A DNA stretch of 64,000 nt from contig NZ_JAQZAO010000007.1 in the NCBI RefSeq assembly GCF_028737315.1, positions 248,001 through 312,000 on the forward strand, in the 5' to 3' direction. The notes under the pieces were generated by a model. It searched no databases and had not been told where the DNA came from. It was given only the letters and a program-made list of their open reading frames with translations. Position 1 is the first letter of the stretch, and each line of letters starts with the position of its first letter. The position numbers and the translations under genes are program-made. Positions 33,995 to 42,988 of this stretch are shown one piece after another. The DNA comes from Actinomycetospora lemnae. Lineage in GTDB: Bacteria; Actinomycetota; Actinomycetes; Mycobacteriales; Pseudonocardiaceae.

Positions 33995-34342
33995 TCCGCC
34001 GCCGTCGTCCGCCGTCGTCGGTACCTCACCGAGCGCCCGACCTGACCCGGCGGCCGCGGCTGTCACCGACGTGACAGCTCCGGTGCTCCTGATCTCCTAA
34101 CGTCGCGCTCGTGATCTCCCCGGTGATCGCGGAGCGTCGGTGACGTCGCGGGCGGTCCGCCGCCGCTCGGACGCCGCGACGTCGACGCCCTGTACCCGGG
34201 CACCCTGACGCGCTGGCCCTGAGTCACCTCTGCTGGGCCGAACGGGTGGCGCTCGGCGACGGGCGCGGCGAAGGCGGTCACACTGAGCGGCCCGACGGGG
34301 GGCGCCCGGGGTCCCGGGTGAGCCACGTCGAAGGAGGCCGTC
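33995..34342. other. 348-bp gap with one perfect dyad
   Basis: No gene is supported. It contains CTGTCACCGACGTGACAG at 34060-34077 (7-bp perfect arms, 4-bp centre), which could be an operator, and TAACGT at 34098-34103 as a possible -10. The rest shows nothing clear until the RBS of the cupin gene. Confidence 0.4.
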
Positions 34343-34705
34343 ATGGCCGCGATCGAGCACAGGAACATGGGTGCGCCGGACGAGACCCGCACCCCGGACA
34401 AGACCCGCCTCGAGGTCGTGCAGCTCGGGGACGCCACGGTCGCCCGGATCTCGCTGGAGCCGGGCTGGCGCTGGTCGGAGTGCATCAAGCCGGTGGTCGG
34501 CGGGGAGAGCTGCCAGGCGGCGCACCTGGGCTACCTGGTGGCGGGCCGCCTGCACGTCGTCGCCGACGACGGCACGGAGGCCGACCTCTCCGCGGGCGAG
34601 ACCTACCGCCTGACGCCGGGCCACGACGCCTGGGTGGTCGGCGACGAGCAGGTCGTCGGGCTCGAGTTCGAGACCAAGACGGCCGAGACCTACGCCCGCG
34701 GCTGA
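34343..34705 (+). CDS. cupin-domain protein
   Basis: 120 residues forming a single beta-barrel: SLEPGWRWSECIKPVVGGESCQAAHLGYLVAGRLHVVADDGTEADLSAGETYRLTPGHDAWVVGDEQVVGLEF. The usual metal motif G(X)5HxH(X)3-4E is only partly present (AAHLGYLVAGRLHV), so metal binding is uncertain. ATG 34343 has AAGGAGG 5 bases upstream. Stands alone; a 44-bp perfect palindrome follows the stop. Function unknown, perhaps a small-molecule binding or detoxifying protein. Confidence 0.8.
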   Translation: MAAIEHRNMGAPDETRTPDKTRLEVVQLGDATVARISLEPGWRWSECIKPVVGGESCQAAHLGYLVAGRLHVVADDGTEADLSAGETYRLTPGHDAWVVGDEQVVGLEFETKTAETYARG

Positions 34706-34711
34706 CCCGGC

Positions 34712-34755
34712 ATGTGAGTACTTTCCACGGCTATAGCCGTGGAAAGTACTCACAT
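34712..34755. repeat. 44-bp perfect palindrome (40-bp family element)
   Basis: The arms ATGTGAGTACTTTCCACGGC plus TA are exactly complementary with no loop. The inner 40 bp (34714-34753, GTGAGT...ACTCAC) has the same length and end structure as the elements at 18189, 18981, 46618 and 51049 but a different interior, showing paired compensating changes. It lies 7 bases after the cupin stop and 11 before the hydrolase start. Confidence 0.9.
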
Positions 34756-34766
34756 AAGGTCGGGGC

Positions 34767-35495
34767 GTGACGGAGCTGCCGCCGCCGGTCCGCTGGTGGG
34801 GGCACCCGTTCGGCGAGGCGCGGGTGCACCTCGAGCTGGCGCGACTGCTCCTGTCCGACACCTGGCGCGGCGCGGACGTCCCGCACGGCGAGGGCGCGCC
34901 GGTGATGCTCGTGCCGGGGTTCCTCGCCGGCGACCTCACCCTCGCGGTGCTGCACGACTGGCTCCGCAAGATCGGCCACCGCTCCTACCGCTCGGGCATC
35001 ACCTGGAACGTCGACTGCTCCGAGGCCGCGGTGCGCCGCCTGGACCGCCGGCTCACCGAGGTCGCCGAGCGCGCGGGAGCGCCGGTCACGCTCGTCGGGC
35101 ACAGCCGGGGCGGCCTGTTCGCCCGCGCGCTCGCGGCGCGCAGCCCGGACCGGGTCCGGCGGGTCGTGGCCCTCGGCAGCCCGCTCGCCTCGCAGCTCGA
35201 CGCGTCGGTGCTGACGCTCGCGGCGGTCAGCGGGGCCCGCGTCGCCCAGAACGTCGTGCGTCCCCACCGGCCGCACTGCCTGACCGTGCGCTGCCCGTGC
35301 CCGTTCTCCGCCGACCTGCGCGCGCCGGCCGCGCCGCCGGTCGTCGCGATCTGGAGTGCCGAGGACGGGATCGTGCGGCCGTCGGCGTGCCGGCCGGACG
35401 ACGCGGAGTGGCGTGAGGTCCGCGGCAGCCACGTCGGGCTGGGCGTCAACGTCGAGGTGTACCGCCAGCTGGCCGAGGTGCTGGTGCGCCCCTGA
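34767..35495 (+). CDS. alpha/beta hydrolase (lipase/esterase-like)
   Basis: 242 residues. APVMLVPGFLAGDLTLAVLHDWLRKIGHR, nucleophile elbow LVGHSRGGLFARALAAR (Ser about residue 112), Asp in IWSAEDGIVRP and His in VRGSHVGLGVN complete a catalytic triad. The GHSRGG and SHxGL pattern fits triacylglycerol-lipase/PGAP1-like esterases. No signal peptide. GTG 34767 begins right after the palindromic element, so the element lies in its leader. Confidence 0.83.
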   Translation: MTELPPPVRWWGHPFGEARVHLELARLLLSDTWRGADVPHGEGAPVMLVPGFLAGDLTLAVLHDWLRKIGHRSYRSGITWNVDCSEAAVRRLDRRLTEVAERAGAPVTLVGHSRGGLFARALAARSPDRVRRVVALGSPLASQLDASVLTLAAVSGARVAQNVVRPHRPHCLTVRCPCPFSADLRAPAAPPVVAIWSAEDGIVRPSACRPDDAEWREVRGSHVGLGVNVEVYRQLAEVLVRP

Positions 35496-35555
35496 CCACC
35501 GTGGACCACCGCGGACCACCGTTTGGATCAGCACCCCGCGGGGCACGGGACGCGC

Positions 35556-36458
35556 ATGACCGCGTGGACCCCCGCCGACATCGGAGACCAGTCCGGCCGC
35601 ACCTTCGTCGTCACCGGGGCGAACTCCGGCATCGGGCTCGAGGCGTCCCGCGAGCTCGTGCGCGCGGGCGCGCGCGTCGTGCTCGCGGTGCGCGACACCG
35701 AGAAGGGCGAGCAGGCCGCCGCGGAGATCGCCGGCCGAGGCACCACCGAGGTCCGCCGCCTCGACCTCGCCGACCTGTCCTCGGTGCGCACGTTCGCCGC
35801 CGAGCTCCAGGGCCCGGTCGACGTGCTGATCAACAACGCCGGTCTCATGGCGGTCCCGGAGCGGCGCACCGCCGACGGCTTCGAGATGCAGATCGGCACG
35901 AACTTCCTCGGCCACTTCGCCCTCACGGGCCTGCTGCTCGACGTCGTCACCGACCGCGTGGTGACGCTCTCGAGCGTCGCGCACCGCATGGGCAAGATCG
36001 ACCTCGCCGACCTCAACTGGCGCCGCCGCCGCTACCAGCGCTGGCTCGCCTACGGGCAGTCGAAGCTCGCCGACCTGATGTTCGCCTACGAGCTCGAGCA
36101 CCGCTTCGTCGCCGCCGGCTCGCCGCTGCGCTCGATGGCCGCGCACCCCGGCTACAGCGCGACCAACCTGCAGAGCCGCACCGAGTCGGTGCAGGACCTC
36201 GCGATGGGTGTCTTCAACAAGATCGTCGCGCAGGGCCCGGCGATGGGCGCGCAGCCCACGCTCTACGCGGCGACGGTGCCCGACCTGCCCGGCGGCACCT
36301 ACGTCGGCCCCAGCGGCTTCCAGGAGATCTCCGGCCCGCCGGTGCCGGTCGGCTCGACGGTCGCCTCGCACGACCGTGCCACCCAGGCCGCGCTGTGGGA
36401 CCTCGCCGCCGAGCTGACCGGGGTCACGCCGCAGATCCGCGCGGGCGCGCGGTCCTGA
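35556..36458 (+). CDS. short-chain dehydrogenase/reductase
   Basis: 300 residues of the retinol-dehydrogenase-like SDR group: NAD(P) motif TGANSGIGLEASREL, NNAGLM, catalytic Ser in VTLSSVAHRMG and YGQSKLADLMF (YxxxK). The C-terminal part (NPGYxxTNLQS-like AAHPGYSATNLQS) is typical. It oxidises or reduces an alcohol/carbonyl; substrate unknown. ATG 35556. Its stop overlaps the presumed start of the thioesterase-like gene. Confidence 0.87.
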   Translation: MTAWTPADIGDQSGRTFVVTGANSGIGLEASRELVRAGARVVLAVRDTEKGEQAAAEIAGRGTTEVRRLDLADLSSVRTFAAELQGPVDVLINNAGLMAVPERRTADGFEMQIGTNFLGHFALTGLLLDVVTDRVVTLSSVAHRMGKIDLADLNWRRRRYQRWLAYGQSKLADLMFAYELEHRFVAAGSPLRSMAAHPGYSATNLQSRTESVQDLAMGVFNKIVAQGPAMGAQPTLYAATVPDLPGGTYVGPSGFQEISGPPVPVGSTVASHDRATQAALWDLAAELTGVTPQIRAGARS

Positions 36459-37216
36459 GCACCGCCACGCAGGCGCCGCTGCGGGCGCTCGAACGCTGCG
36501 TCGCCGAGGACGTCCCGCTCGCCCCGGTGCACGCCGCCGTCGGGGCGCGGCTGCGCGCGATCGTGCCCGGGCGGGCCGAGGCGGTGCTGCCCGCGCCGTC
36601 ACGGGAGCCCGACGCGGCGCTGTGGGTGCTCGCCGACTTCGTCACCGGGCTCGCCGTCACCGGCACGCTCGCCCCCGGAGAGCGGATCACCACGCTGCGG
36701 CTGACGCTGCACGTCGTGGCGCGCCCCGCCGGCGCGCTGCGCGGGGTGGGCACGCTGGACGACGTGACCGGGGGCGTCGCCCTGAGCACCGCGGTGATCA
36801 CCGATGACGCGGGTCGGACGGTCGCGCGGGCGGTCGGGCGCAACGCGATCCTCGCCGACGAGGTCGCCGCGTCGACGTGGCCTGGAGATGCGCCGACCTG
36901 GTCCGACCCGCCGCGAGCGGCCGACCGGCTCGTGCGCGAGGGGGCGGCCCCCGACCCGGTGGCGGTGAACCACGCGGGCGTCGTGCAGGGCGGGGCGCTG
37001 GCGTCGCTGCCGGCCCGAGCCCTCGCCGAGGTGCTGGGCGGGCCGGCGGACGAGGCCACCGCGACCTTCCTGCGCGCCGTGCCCGTCGACCGGACCGTGC
37101 ACACGACGACCGAGCTCGAGCACGGCGGCCGGCGCCTGCGCAGCGCCCGGGCGGTGGTGCGCGACGACCGTGACCGCACGGCGCTGACGATGACGGGGCT
37201 GCGCTACAGCCCCTGA
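36455..37216 (+). CDS. double hot-dog thioesterase-like protein
   Basis: About 253 residues with two hot-dog halves: ALWVLADFVTGLAVTGTLAPGERITTLRLTLHVV and VAVNHAGVVQGGALASLPARALAEVLG. These match PaaI/DUF4442-type acyl-CoA thioesterases. The start is unclear: reading from the SDR overlap would use CTG 36455 (CTGA), while the first in-frame GTG is at about 36529, which would cut into the fold's beginning. The 5' end is therefore provisional. Coupled to the SDR gene, so the pair may process a common acyl substrate. Confidence 0.7.
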   Translation: MSTATQAPLRALERCVAEDVPLAPVHAAVGARLRAIVPGRAEAVLPAPSREPDAALWVLADFVTGLAVTGTLAPGERITTLRLTLHVVARPAGALRGVGTLDDVTGGVALSTAVITDDAGRTVARAVGRNAILADEVAASTWPGDAPTWSDPPRAADRLVREGAAPDPVAVNHAGVVQGGALASLPARALAEVLGGPADEATATFLRAVPVDRTVHTTTELEHGGRRLRSARAVVRDDRDRTALTMTGLRYSP

Positions 37217-37274
37217 GCACCGCCGGGTGACGAGGCTCCCAGCACCGCCGGCGGGGCGTCCGTGATGAGGTGTC

Positions 37275-38477
37275 GTGGTGAGCGTGACCGTGGTCGGCAT
37301 CGGCGCCGAGGGGTGGCCGGGGCTGGGTGAGCCCGCCCGCGCCGCGCTGGAGAAGGCCGACGTCGTGCTCGGCGCGCCGCGCCAGCTCGCGCTGCTGCCG
37401 GACCTCGCCGCCGAGCACGTCACCTGGCCCTCGCCGTTGATGCCCGCCCTGCCCGGCCTGCTCGCCGAGCACGCCGACCGCACCCTCGCCGTCCTCGCCA
37501 GCGGCGACCCGACGTTCTACGGCATCGGCTCGGCCGTCCTCGCCCACGAGCCCGGGGCGACCGTGCTGCCCGCGCCGTCCTCGCTCGCGCTGGCGTGCGC
37601 GCGGCTGGGCTGGGCGGCGCAGGACGTCGAGGTGCTCTCGACGGTCGGGCGCCCGCTCGCGGCGGTCCGGGCCGCGCTGGCGCCGCGGCGGCGGCTGCTC
37701 GTGCTCGTCCCGGACGCCGGGGCCCCGGCCGTGCTCGCCGCCGCGTTGACCTCGTGGGGCTACGGCGAGGCGGCGCTGACCGTGCTGGCCTCGCTCGGCG
37801 CGCCGGGGGAGAGCCGCGTCGACGGCCGCGCGGCCGACTGGGACCAGCCGGCTGGCGACCCGCTCGCCGTCGTCGCCGTGACCTGCCCGGAGGTCCCCGA
37901 CGACGTGCTCCTCGGCCGCGCCCCGGGCCTGCCCGACGACGCCTACGACCACGACGGGCAGCTGACGAAGGCCGAGGTGCGCGCGCTGTCGGTCGCCGCG
38001 CTGCGACCGGTGCCCGGCGCGCTGCTGTGGGACGTCGGCGGCGGGGCCGGGAGTATCGCGATCGAGTGGATGCGCCACCACGCCGCCTGCCGGGCCGTGA
38101 GCGTCGAGGTGCGCGAGGACCGGGCCGCGCGGATCGCGGCGAACGCCGCGACGCTGGGCGTGCCGGGGCTGCGGGTCGTGGTCGGGCGGGCGCCCGAGGC
38201 GCTGGCGGAGCTGGACGTGCCCGACGCGGTGTTCGTCGGCGGCGGGGCGTCGGCGCCCGGGATGCTCGACGCCGTCTGGACGGCGCTGCGTCCCGGCGGG
38301 CGGCTCGTCGTCAACACCGTCACCCTGGAGGGCGAGGCCGCGCTCGCCGCGTTCCGCGCCGACCACGGCGGCGCGCTGCGCCGGATCGGGATCGAGCGCG
38401 TCGCGCCGGTCGGGCGGTTCTCCGGGTGGCGTGCCCTGGCCGGTGTCACGCAGCTCGTGGCCCGAAAGGATGTGTGA
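37275..38477 (+). CDS. cobL: precorrin-6Y C5,15-methyltransferase (CobL)
   Basis: 400 residues. The N-terminal half is CbiE-like (VTVVGIGAEGWPGL, LASGDPTFYGIGSAV) and the C-terminal half CbiT-like (LTKAEVRALSVAAL, LLWDVGGGAGSIAIEW, VVVGRAPEAL, AVFVGGGAS). CobL methylates C5 and C15 of precorrin-6B and decarboxylates the acetate on ring C. GTG 37275 or 37278; the RBS GATGAGG slightly favours 37278. Followed directly by cobM. The 58 bp upstream hold no cobalamin riboswitch. Confidence 0.93.
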   Translation: MVSVTVVGIGAEGWPGLGEPARAALEKADVVLGAPRQLALLPDLAAEHVTWPSPLMPALPGLLAEHADRTLAVLASGDPTFYGIGSAVLAHEPGATVLPAPSSLALACARLGWAAQDVEVLSTVGRPLAAVRAALAPRRRLLVLVPDAGAPAVLAAALTSWGYGEAALTVLASLGAPGESRVDGRAADWDQPAGDPLAVVAVTCPEVPDDVLLGRAPGLPDDAYDHDGQLTKAEVRALSVAALRPVPGALLWDVGGGAGSIAIEWMRHHAACRAVSVEVREDRAARIAANAATLGVPGLRVVVGRAPEALAELDVPDAVFVGGGASAPGMLDAVWTALRPGGRLVVNTVTLEGEAALAAFRADHGGALRRIGIERVAPVGRFSGWRALAGVTQLVARKDV

Positions 38478-39221
38478 GTGACCGTCCGCTTCGTCGGCGC
38501 CGGCCCGGGCGCCCCCGACCTCATCACCGTGCGCGGGCTGCGCGCGATCGCGACCAGCCCGGTCTGCCTCTACGCGGGCTCGCTCGTGCCGCCCGAGCTG
38601 CTGGGGCAGTGCCCGCCGCACGCGCGGCAGGTCGACACCGCGCGGATGACGCTCGACGAGATCACCGCCGAGCTCGTCGCCGCGCACGAGGCGGGCCACG
38701 ACGTGGCGCGGCTGTGCTCGGGTGACCCGGCGGTGTTCTCCGCCGTCGCCGAGCAGGCCCGGCGCCTCGACGAGGCCGGCGTGCCGTGGGAGATCGTGCC
38801 CGGCGTCCCCGCGTTCGCGGCCGCCGCCGCGGCCCTGCGCACCGAGCTGACCGTGCCGGGCGTGGGCCAGTCGGTGGTGCTCACCCGCGATGCCGCCAAC
38901 GCGACGCCCATGCCGCCGGGGGAGTCGCTCGACGTCTGGGCCGCGGCCGGCGGGACGCTCGTGCTGCACCTGGCCGTGCAGCGGTGCGCCGACGTCGTCG
39001 CCGCCCTGCGCGAGCACCGGCCGGCGTCCGAGCCCGTCGCCGTGGTGGCCCGGGCGTCGCGCGACGACGAGGTGGTGCTGCGCGGCACGCTCGCCGACAT
39101 CACCGAGCGCGTCGAGGCCGCGGACGTCCGGCGCACCGCGGTGATCGTCGTGGGGCCGGTGGTCGGGGTGGCCGAGGGCTGCGACTCGCACCTGTACTCC
39201 GCGGCGCGCGCCCGGCCGTGA
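38478..39221 (+). CDS. cobM: precorrin-4 C11-methyltransferase (CobM)
   Basis: 247 residues, SAM-dependent tetrapyrrole methylase fold: VRFVGAGPGAPDLITVRG, CLYAGSLVPPELL, DVARLCSGDPAVFSA, VPGVPAFAAAAAAL and the C-terminal SHLYS. It methylates C11 of precorrin-4. The GTG start directly abuts the cobL stop (TGA then GTG), so the two are coupled. Confidence 0.94.
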   Translation: MTVRFVGAGPGAPDLITVRGLRAIATSPVCLYAGSLVPPELLGQCPPHARQVDTARMTLDEITAELVAAHEAGHDVARLCSGDPAVFSAVAEQARRLDEAGVPWEIVPGVPAFAAAAAALRTELTVPGVGQSVVLTRDAANATPMPPGESLDVWAAAGGTLVLHLAVQRCADVVAALREHRPASEPVAVVARASRDDEVVLRGTLADITERVEAADVRRTAVIVVGPVVGVAEGCDSHLYSAARARP

Positions 39222-39241
39222 GCGGCAGTGATCGCGTCGTT

Positions 39242-39361
39242 CTGAGCGAAGGGCCCCTTCGGTCGGATAGATGGGCGAGGGGGGCCCTTGGCCGGAACGG
39301 GGCGGGCGTGCCGGTGCTGAACGAAGGGCCCCTTCGGTCGAATAGATGGGCGAGGGGCGCC
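39242..39361. repeat. two 45-bp direct repeats with inner palindrome
   Basis: Copies at about 39242-39289 and 39317-39361, 75 bp apart. Each contains CGAAGGGCCCCTTCG (7-bp arms around one base), then GGTCGxATAGATGGGCGAGG and a GGGGGCCC-like run that can pair back with GGGCCCC. They lie between cobM and cobK and have no coding role. Confidence 0.8.
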
Positions 39362-39387
39362 CGCCGCCGGAACCGCACGGGGCCGCC

Positions 39388-40098
39388 GTGACGCGGCGGG
39401 TGCTCGTGCTCGGCGGCACGGCGGAGGCGCGGGAGCTGGCGTCGCGGCTGGCGGCGGAGGGCCACGCGGTGACGACGTCGCTGGCCGGCCGCACGCGTCA
39501 CCCGCGGCTGCCGGCGGGCGAGGTGCGCACGGGCGGGTTCGGCGGGGTCGAGGGGCTGGTGGCGGCGCTCGCCGACGTGGACGTGCTCGTCGACGCGACG
39601 CACCCGTTCGCGGCGACGATGACCGACCACGCCGCCGTCGCGGCCGCCCGCACCGGGACCCCGCTCGTCGTGCTGCGCCGGCCCGGGTGGTCCGCCGGTC
39701 CGGACGACCGGTGGACCCGGGTGCCGTCGCTGGCGGCCGCCGCGGCGGCGGTCCCGGCGGGCGCGCGGGTGCTGCTCGCGACCGGCCGCCAGGGCGTCGG
39801 GGCGTTCGTGGACGTCGACGCGTGGTTCCTCGTCCGCGCGATCGAGGCGCCCGACGTCCTGCCGCCGCGCAGCGAGCTTGTGCTGGCCCGGGGCCCGTTC
39901 GCCCTCGCCGACGAGCGCGCGCTGCTCGAGCGCCACGGGATCACGCTGGTCGTGGCCAAGGACTCCGGCGGCGCGACCGAGGCCAAGCTGGTCGCCGCTC
40001 GCGAGCGGTCGCTGCCGGTGCTGCTCGTGGACCGCCCACCCCTGCCGCCCGGCGTGGAGGTCGTGGACTCGGTGGACGCGGTGCTCGCGCGCGTGTGA
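39388..40098 (+). CDS. cobK: precorrin-6A reductase (CobK)
   Basis: 236 residues. VLVLGGTAEARELASRLAAEGH is the N-terminal NAD(P)-binding motif of CobK/CbiJ; VDATHPFAATMTDHA, LLATGRQGVGAF and VVAKDSGGATEAKLVAA are family signatures. It reduces precorrin-6A (NADPH). GTG 39388. It is 166 bp after cobM with two repeats between, and is followed by a palindromic stretch at 40100. Confidence 0.93.
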   Translation: MTRRVLVLGGTAEARELASRLAAEGHAVTTSLAGRTRHPRLPAGEVRTGGFGGVEGLVAALADVDVLVDATHPFAATMTDHAAVAAARTGTPLVVLRRPGWSAGPDDRWTRVPSLAAAAAAVPAGARVLLATGRQGVGAFVDVDAWFLVRAIEAPDVLPPRSELVLARGPFALADERALLERHGITLVVAKDSGGATEAKLVAARERSLPVLLVDRPPLPPGVEVVDSVDAVLARV

Positions 40099-40099
40099 T

Positions 40100-40142
40100 C
40101 GAAGTACCGATACGGACGTTGAGTGTCCGCAAAGGCACTTCG
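40100..40142. terminator. 43-bp inverted repeat between convergent genes
   Basis: CGAAGT...ACTTCG at the ends with inner pairs CC/GG and CGGAC/GTCCG, starting one base after the cobK stop and ending 10 bases before the transporter stop. It can act as a terminator in both directions. Length and partially paired architecture resemble the other palindromic elements. Confidence 0.55.
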
Positions 40143-40152
40143 CTGGCACCCC

Positions 40153-42951
40153 CTAGAACGCCACCACCCCGACGGCGAGGATGGCGGCGACGACGAGGAG
40201 CAGGACCACGTCGCGGAGGCCCGGGCGCTGGTCGGGGCCGGCGACGGCGCCGAGGCCGCCCCGCGCGCTGATCGCCTCGCCCGTCTCGGCGGCCCGGCGC
40301 ACGGCCATGGCGCAGGCGAGCATCGCGGTGCGCACGCCCTGGCGGACCTGCTCGCGCAGCGGCACCGACTGCCGCCCGGCGGGCCGGCGCTGGCCGAGCA
40401 GCTGCCACGACGTGCGGCCCTCGGCGAGCAGCAGCGGCACGAGGCGCAGGCCGAGCGCGATCCCGGTCGTCGGCGTGCGCAGCGGCAGGCGCATGCGGCG
40501 CCCGACGCGGGCCAGCCGCTCGAGCAGCGGCGGGAAGGCGCCGAGCGGGGTCGTCGCGACCAGCAGCGCCGCCCCGAGCAGCGAGACCAGCGTCGTCGCG
40601 AGGAACAGGACGACCCGCTCGAGTCCGCCGATGCTCAGCTCGGTGCCGAGCACGTCGACCAGCGGCGGGCGGGTCGACAGCGTCGAGAGCACGATCGCCG
40701 GGAGCCAGAACAGCAGCCAGCGCGGCGGGCGGGGCACGGCGCCGCGGGGCAGGCGCGCGGCGACCGCCCCGACCAGCAGCACCGCCGTCGCGGCCGCGAG
40801 CGTCGGCCACGTGGGGTCGACGAACAGGCAGCCCGCGGTCAGGCCGAGCGCTGCGATCTTCGTCCCCGCCCAGGCCCGGTGCAGCGGCGAGGGGTCCGGC
40901 AGCGTGCGCACCGCCCCGAGCGCCCCGCGCCCGCGCCGCTCCTTCCCGGTGGGGTCCGGGGCGTGCGATCCGACCAGCTCCGGCGGCCCGTAGACGGTCC
41001 CGTCGTCGACGTGCAGCACCGCGTCGGCGAGGTCGGCCAGCGGGGCGGTGTCGTGGGTGACGACGACGAGCGTGGTGCCCGCCGCCCGCGCCGCGCGCAG
41101 GGCGTTGCGGACGGCCGTCGCCGCGTCGGTGTCGAGCCCGGCGAGGGGCTCGTCGAGCACGAGCACCCGCGGGCCCGCCCCGAGCAGCCCGGCGAGCAGG
41201 ACGCGGCGCTGCTCGCCGCCGGAGAGCTCGTCGACGGGCCGGTCGCGGTAGACGGCGGGGTCGAGGCCGAGGGCGGCGAGGGTGGTGTCGGCGGTGCGCG
41301 GGCCGACACCGGCGGCGTCCTCGACCTCCTCGCCCACGGTCGGGCGCAGCAGCGCCGGGCGCGCGTGCTGGACCGCGAGCAGCGCGCCGTCGCGTCCGTT
41401 GCGCAGGGGCGCGCCGTCGAGGGTGGCGGTGCCGCGGGCCGGGGTGGCGAGCCCGGCGAGCAGCCACGCGAGGCTCGTCTTGCCCGCGCCGTTGGGCCCC
41501 GTGACCAGCACCGTGTGCCCGGCGGGGATGCGCAGGTCGATGCCGGAGAGCACCGGCCGGCGCCACGGGGTGCCCGCGTCGTGGACGACGTCGACCCCGC
41601 GCAGGCGCAGCGCGCCGCCGGCCGCGGGGCGGGGCGGGCCCCACGTCCCGGGCGGGGCGGCCGGGGCGCGGTCGGGGCCGGGCAGGGCGACGACGACGTC
41701 GGCGGACCCGGGGTCGTGGTGGGTGATGTGCAGGACGGCGATGGCGTCGGGGCCCTCGGTGCGGGTGAGGCTGCGCAGCAGGGCGGTGACCTCCTCGCGC
41801 CCGTCGGGGTCGAGCATCGCGGTGCTCTCGTCGCTGACCACGACGGCGGGGCGGCGCGCGAGCAGCGCCGCGACCGCGAGGCGCTGGAGCTCGCCGCCCG
41901 ACAGCGTCGCGGTCTCCCGGTCGCCGGCGCCCTCGAGCCCGACCCGCGCGAGCAGCGCGTCGACGGGCACGTCCTGGCCCGGTGGCAGGCCCCAGCGCAG
42001 GTCGTCGGCCGCGCGCACCCCGAGCACCTGGCTGTCGGGGCGCTGGAACACCATCCCCGTCCCGCCGACCACGCCGAGGCCCGCGTCGCCCGGGCGCTCC
42101 ACGGTGCCCGACGTCGGGGGCCGGCCGGCGACGATGCGCCCGAGCGTCGACTTGCCGGCCCCGTTCGGGCCCGTGACCACGACGAACGTGCCCGCGTCGA
42201 GGTCCAGGTCGACCGGTGGGCCCGAGGGCAGGGCGACGCCGCGCAGGCGCAGCGGCAGCGGGGCGGCGGCGTCGGTGCGCCCGGTGGGCAGCCGGCCGGC
42301 GAGGTCGGTGGGCAGCAGGCGCCGCACCGCGCGCAGCGGGCGCGCCAGCACGAGCGCGGCGACCGCGACCCCGAACAGCGTGGCGACGATCGCCGCCGCG
42401 GGCAGCGTCACCCACCAGTAGCCGGTGATGACGCCGACCACCCGGTCGCCGACGGCGACGACGTGGTCGGTCGCCCCGACCCCGCGCAGGAGGCGGGCCA
42501 TGCCGCTCCACGAGGTGCGCAGCTGGTCGAGGACGAGCTCGCGGTAGGCGGCGAGCAGGGCGAGCAGCGCCGTCCCCAGCAGCGAGGTGGGCAGGGCGAG
42601 GACGACGACGCCGGTCAGCGCGGTGCGCACCGTCGACCAGCCGCGGCGGGCCCCGACCCCGAGCAGCCAGCCCAGCGACGCCGCCGATGCCGCGCTCCCG
42701 GCCGGGCCGACGCCGCCGACGAGGAAGGCGACGACCACGGCCACCAGCACCCCGATCGCGCCCGTGCGCCCGGGCCGCCGCGAGGCCAGCACCGCCGCCG
42801 GGAACGCGGCGATGACCGTGCCGAGGGGGCCGATCGGGAAGAGCCGGGTCAGCACGCACACGACGGCGACGAGGTCACCGAGGGCGGCCGCCTCCGCGAG
42901 CTCGACCGCGTCGAGGGGCCGGCGGGGAGGCGACCGGCGGAAGCGCCGCAC
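40153..42951 (-). CDS. single-chain ECF-type transporter (S-A-A-T)
   Basis: 932 residues combining all parts of an energy-coupling-factor importer. Residues ~25-225: six or so TM helices in place of an S component. ~235-430: first ATPase (GPNGAGKSTLGR, signature LSGGELQRLAV, VVVSDESTAMLD). ~455-645: second ATPase (GPNGAGKTSLAW, LSGGEQRRV, VLVLDEPLAGLD). ~675-932: EcfT/CbiQ-like TM domain ending with MAVRRAAETGEAISARGG. In most organisms these are separate subunits. Substrate unknown; location between cobK and cobI hints at cobalt or a corrin, but the S part does not show CbiM/BtuM motifs. GTG 42951. Confidence 0.85.
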   Translation of the reverse strand: MRRFRRSPPRRPLDAVELAEAAALGDLVAVVCVLTRLFPIGPLGTVIAAFPAAVLASRRPGRTGAIGVLVAVVVAFLVGGVGPAGSAASAASLGWLLGVGARRGWSTVRTALTGVVVLALPTSLLGTALLALLAAYRELVLDQLRTSWSGMARLLRGVGATDHVVAVGDRVVGVITGYWWVTLPAAAIVATLFGVAVAALVLARPLRAVRRLLPTDLAGRLPTGRTDAAAPLPLRLRGVALPSGPPVDLDLDAGTFVVVTGPNGAGKSTLGRIVAGRPPTSGTVERPGDAGLGVVGGTGMVFQRPDSQVLGVRAADDLRWGLPPGQDVPVDALLARVGLEGAGDRETATLSGGELQRLAVAALLARRPAVVVSDESTAMLDPDGREEVTALLRSLTRTEGPDAIAVLHITHHDPGSADVVVALPGPDRAPAAPPGTWGPPRPAAGGALRLRGVDVVHDAGTPWRRPVLSGIDLRIPAGHTVLVTGPNGAGKTSLAWLLAGLATPARGTATLDGAPLRNGRDGALLAVQHARPALLRPTVGEEVEDAAGVGPRTADTTLAALGLDPAVYRDRPVDELSGGEQRRVLLAGLLGAGPRVLVLDEPLAGLDTDAATAVRNALRAARAAGTTLVVVTHDTAPLADLADAVLHVDDGTVYGPPELVGSHAPDPTGKERRGRGALGAVRTLPDPSPLHRAWAGTKIAALGLTAGCLFVDPTWPTLAAATAVLLVGAVAARLPRGAVPRPPRWLLFWLPAIVLSTLSTRPPLVDVLGTELSIGGLERVVLFLATTLVSLLGAALLVATTPLGAFPPLLERLARVGRRMRLPLRTPTTGIALGLRLVPLLLAEGRTSWQLLGQRRPAGRQSVPLREQVRQGVRTAMLACAMAVRRAAETGEAISARGGLGAVAGPDQRPGLRDVVLLLVVAAILAVGVVAF

Positions 42952-42988
42952 GCGTCGAGTATGCCCGGCGCCAAACCATGTTCGTCCC

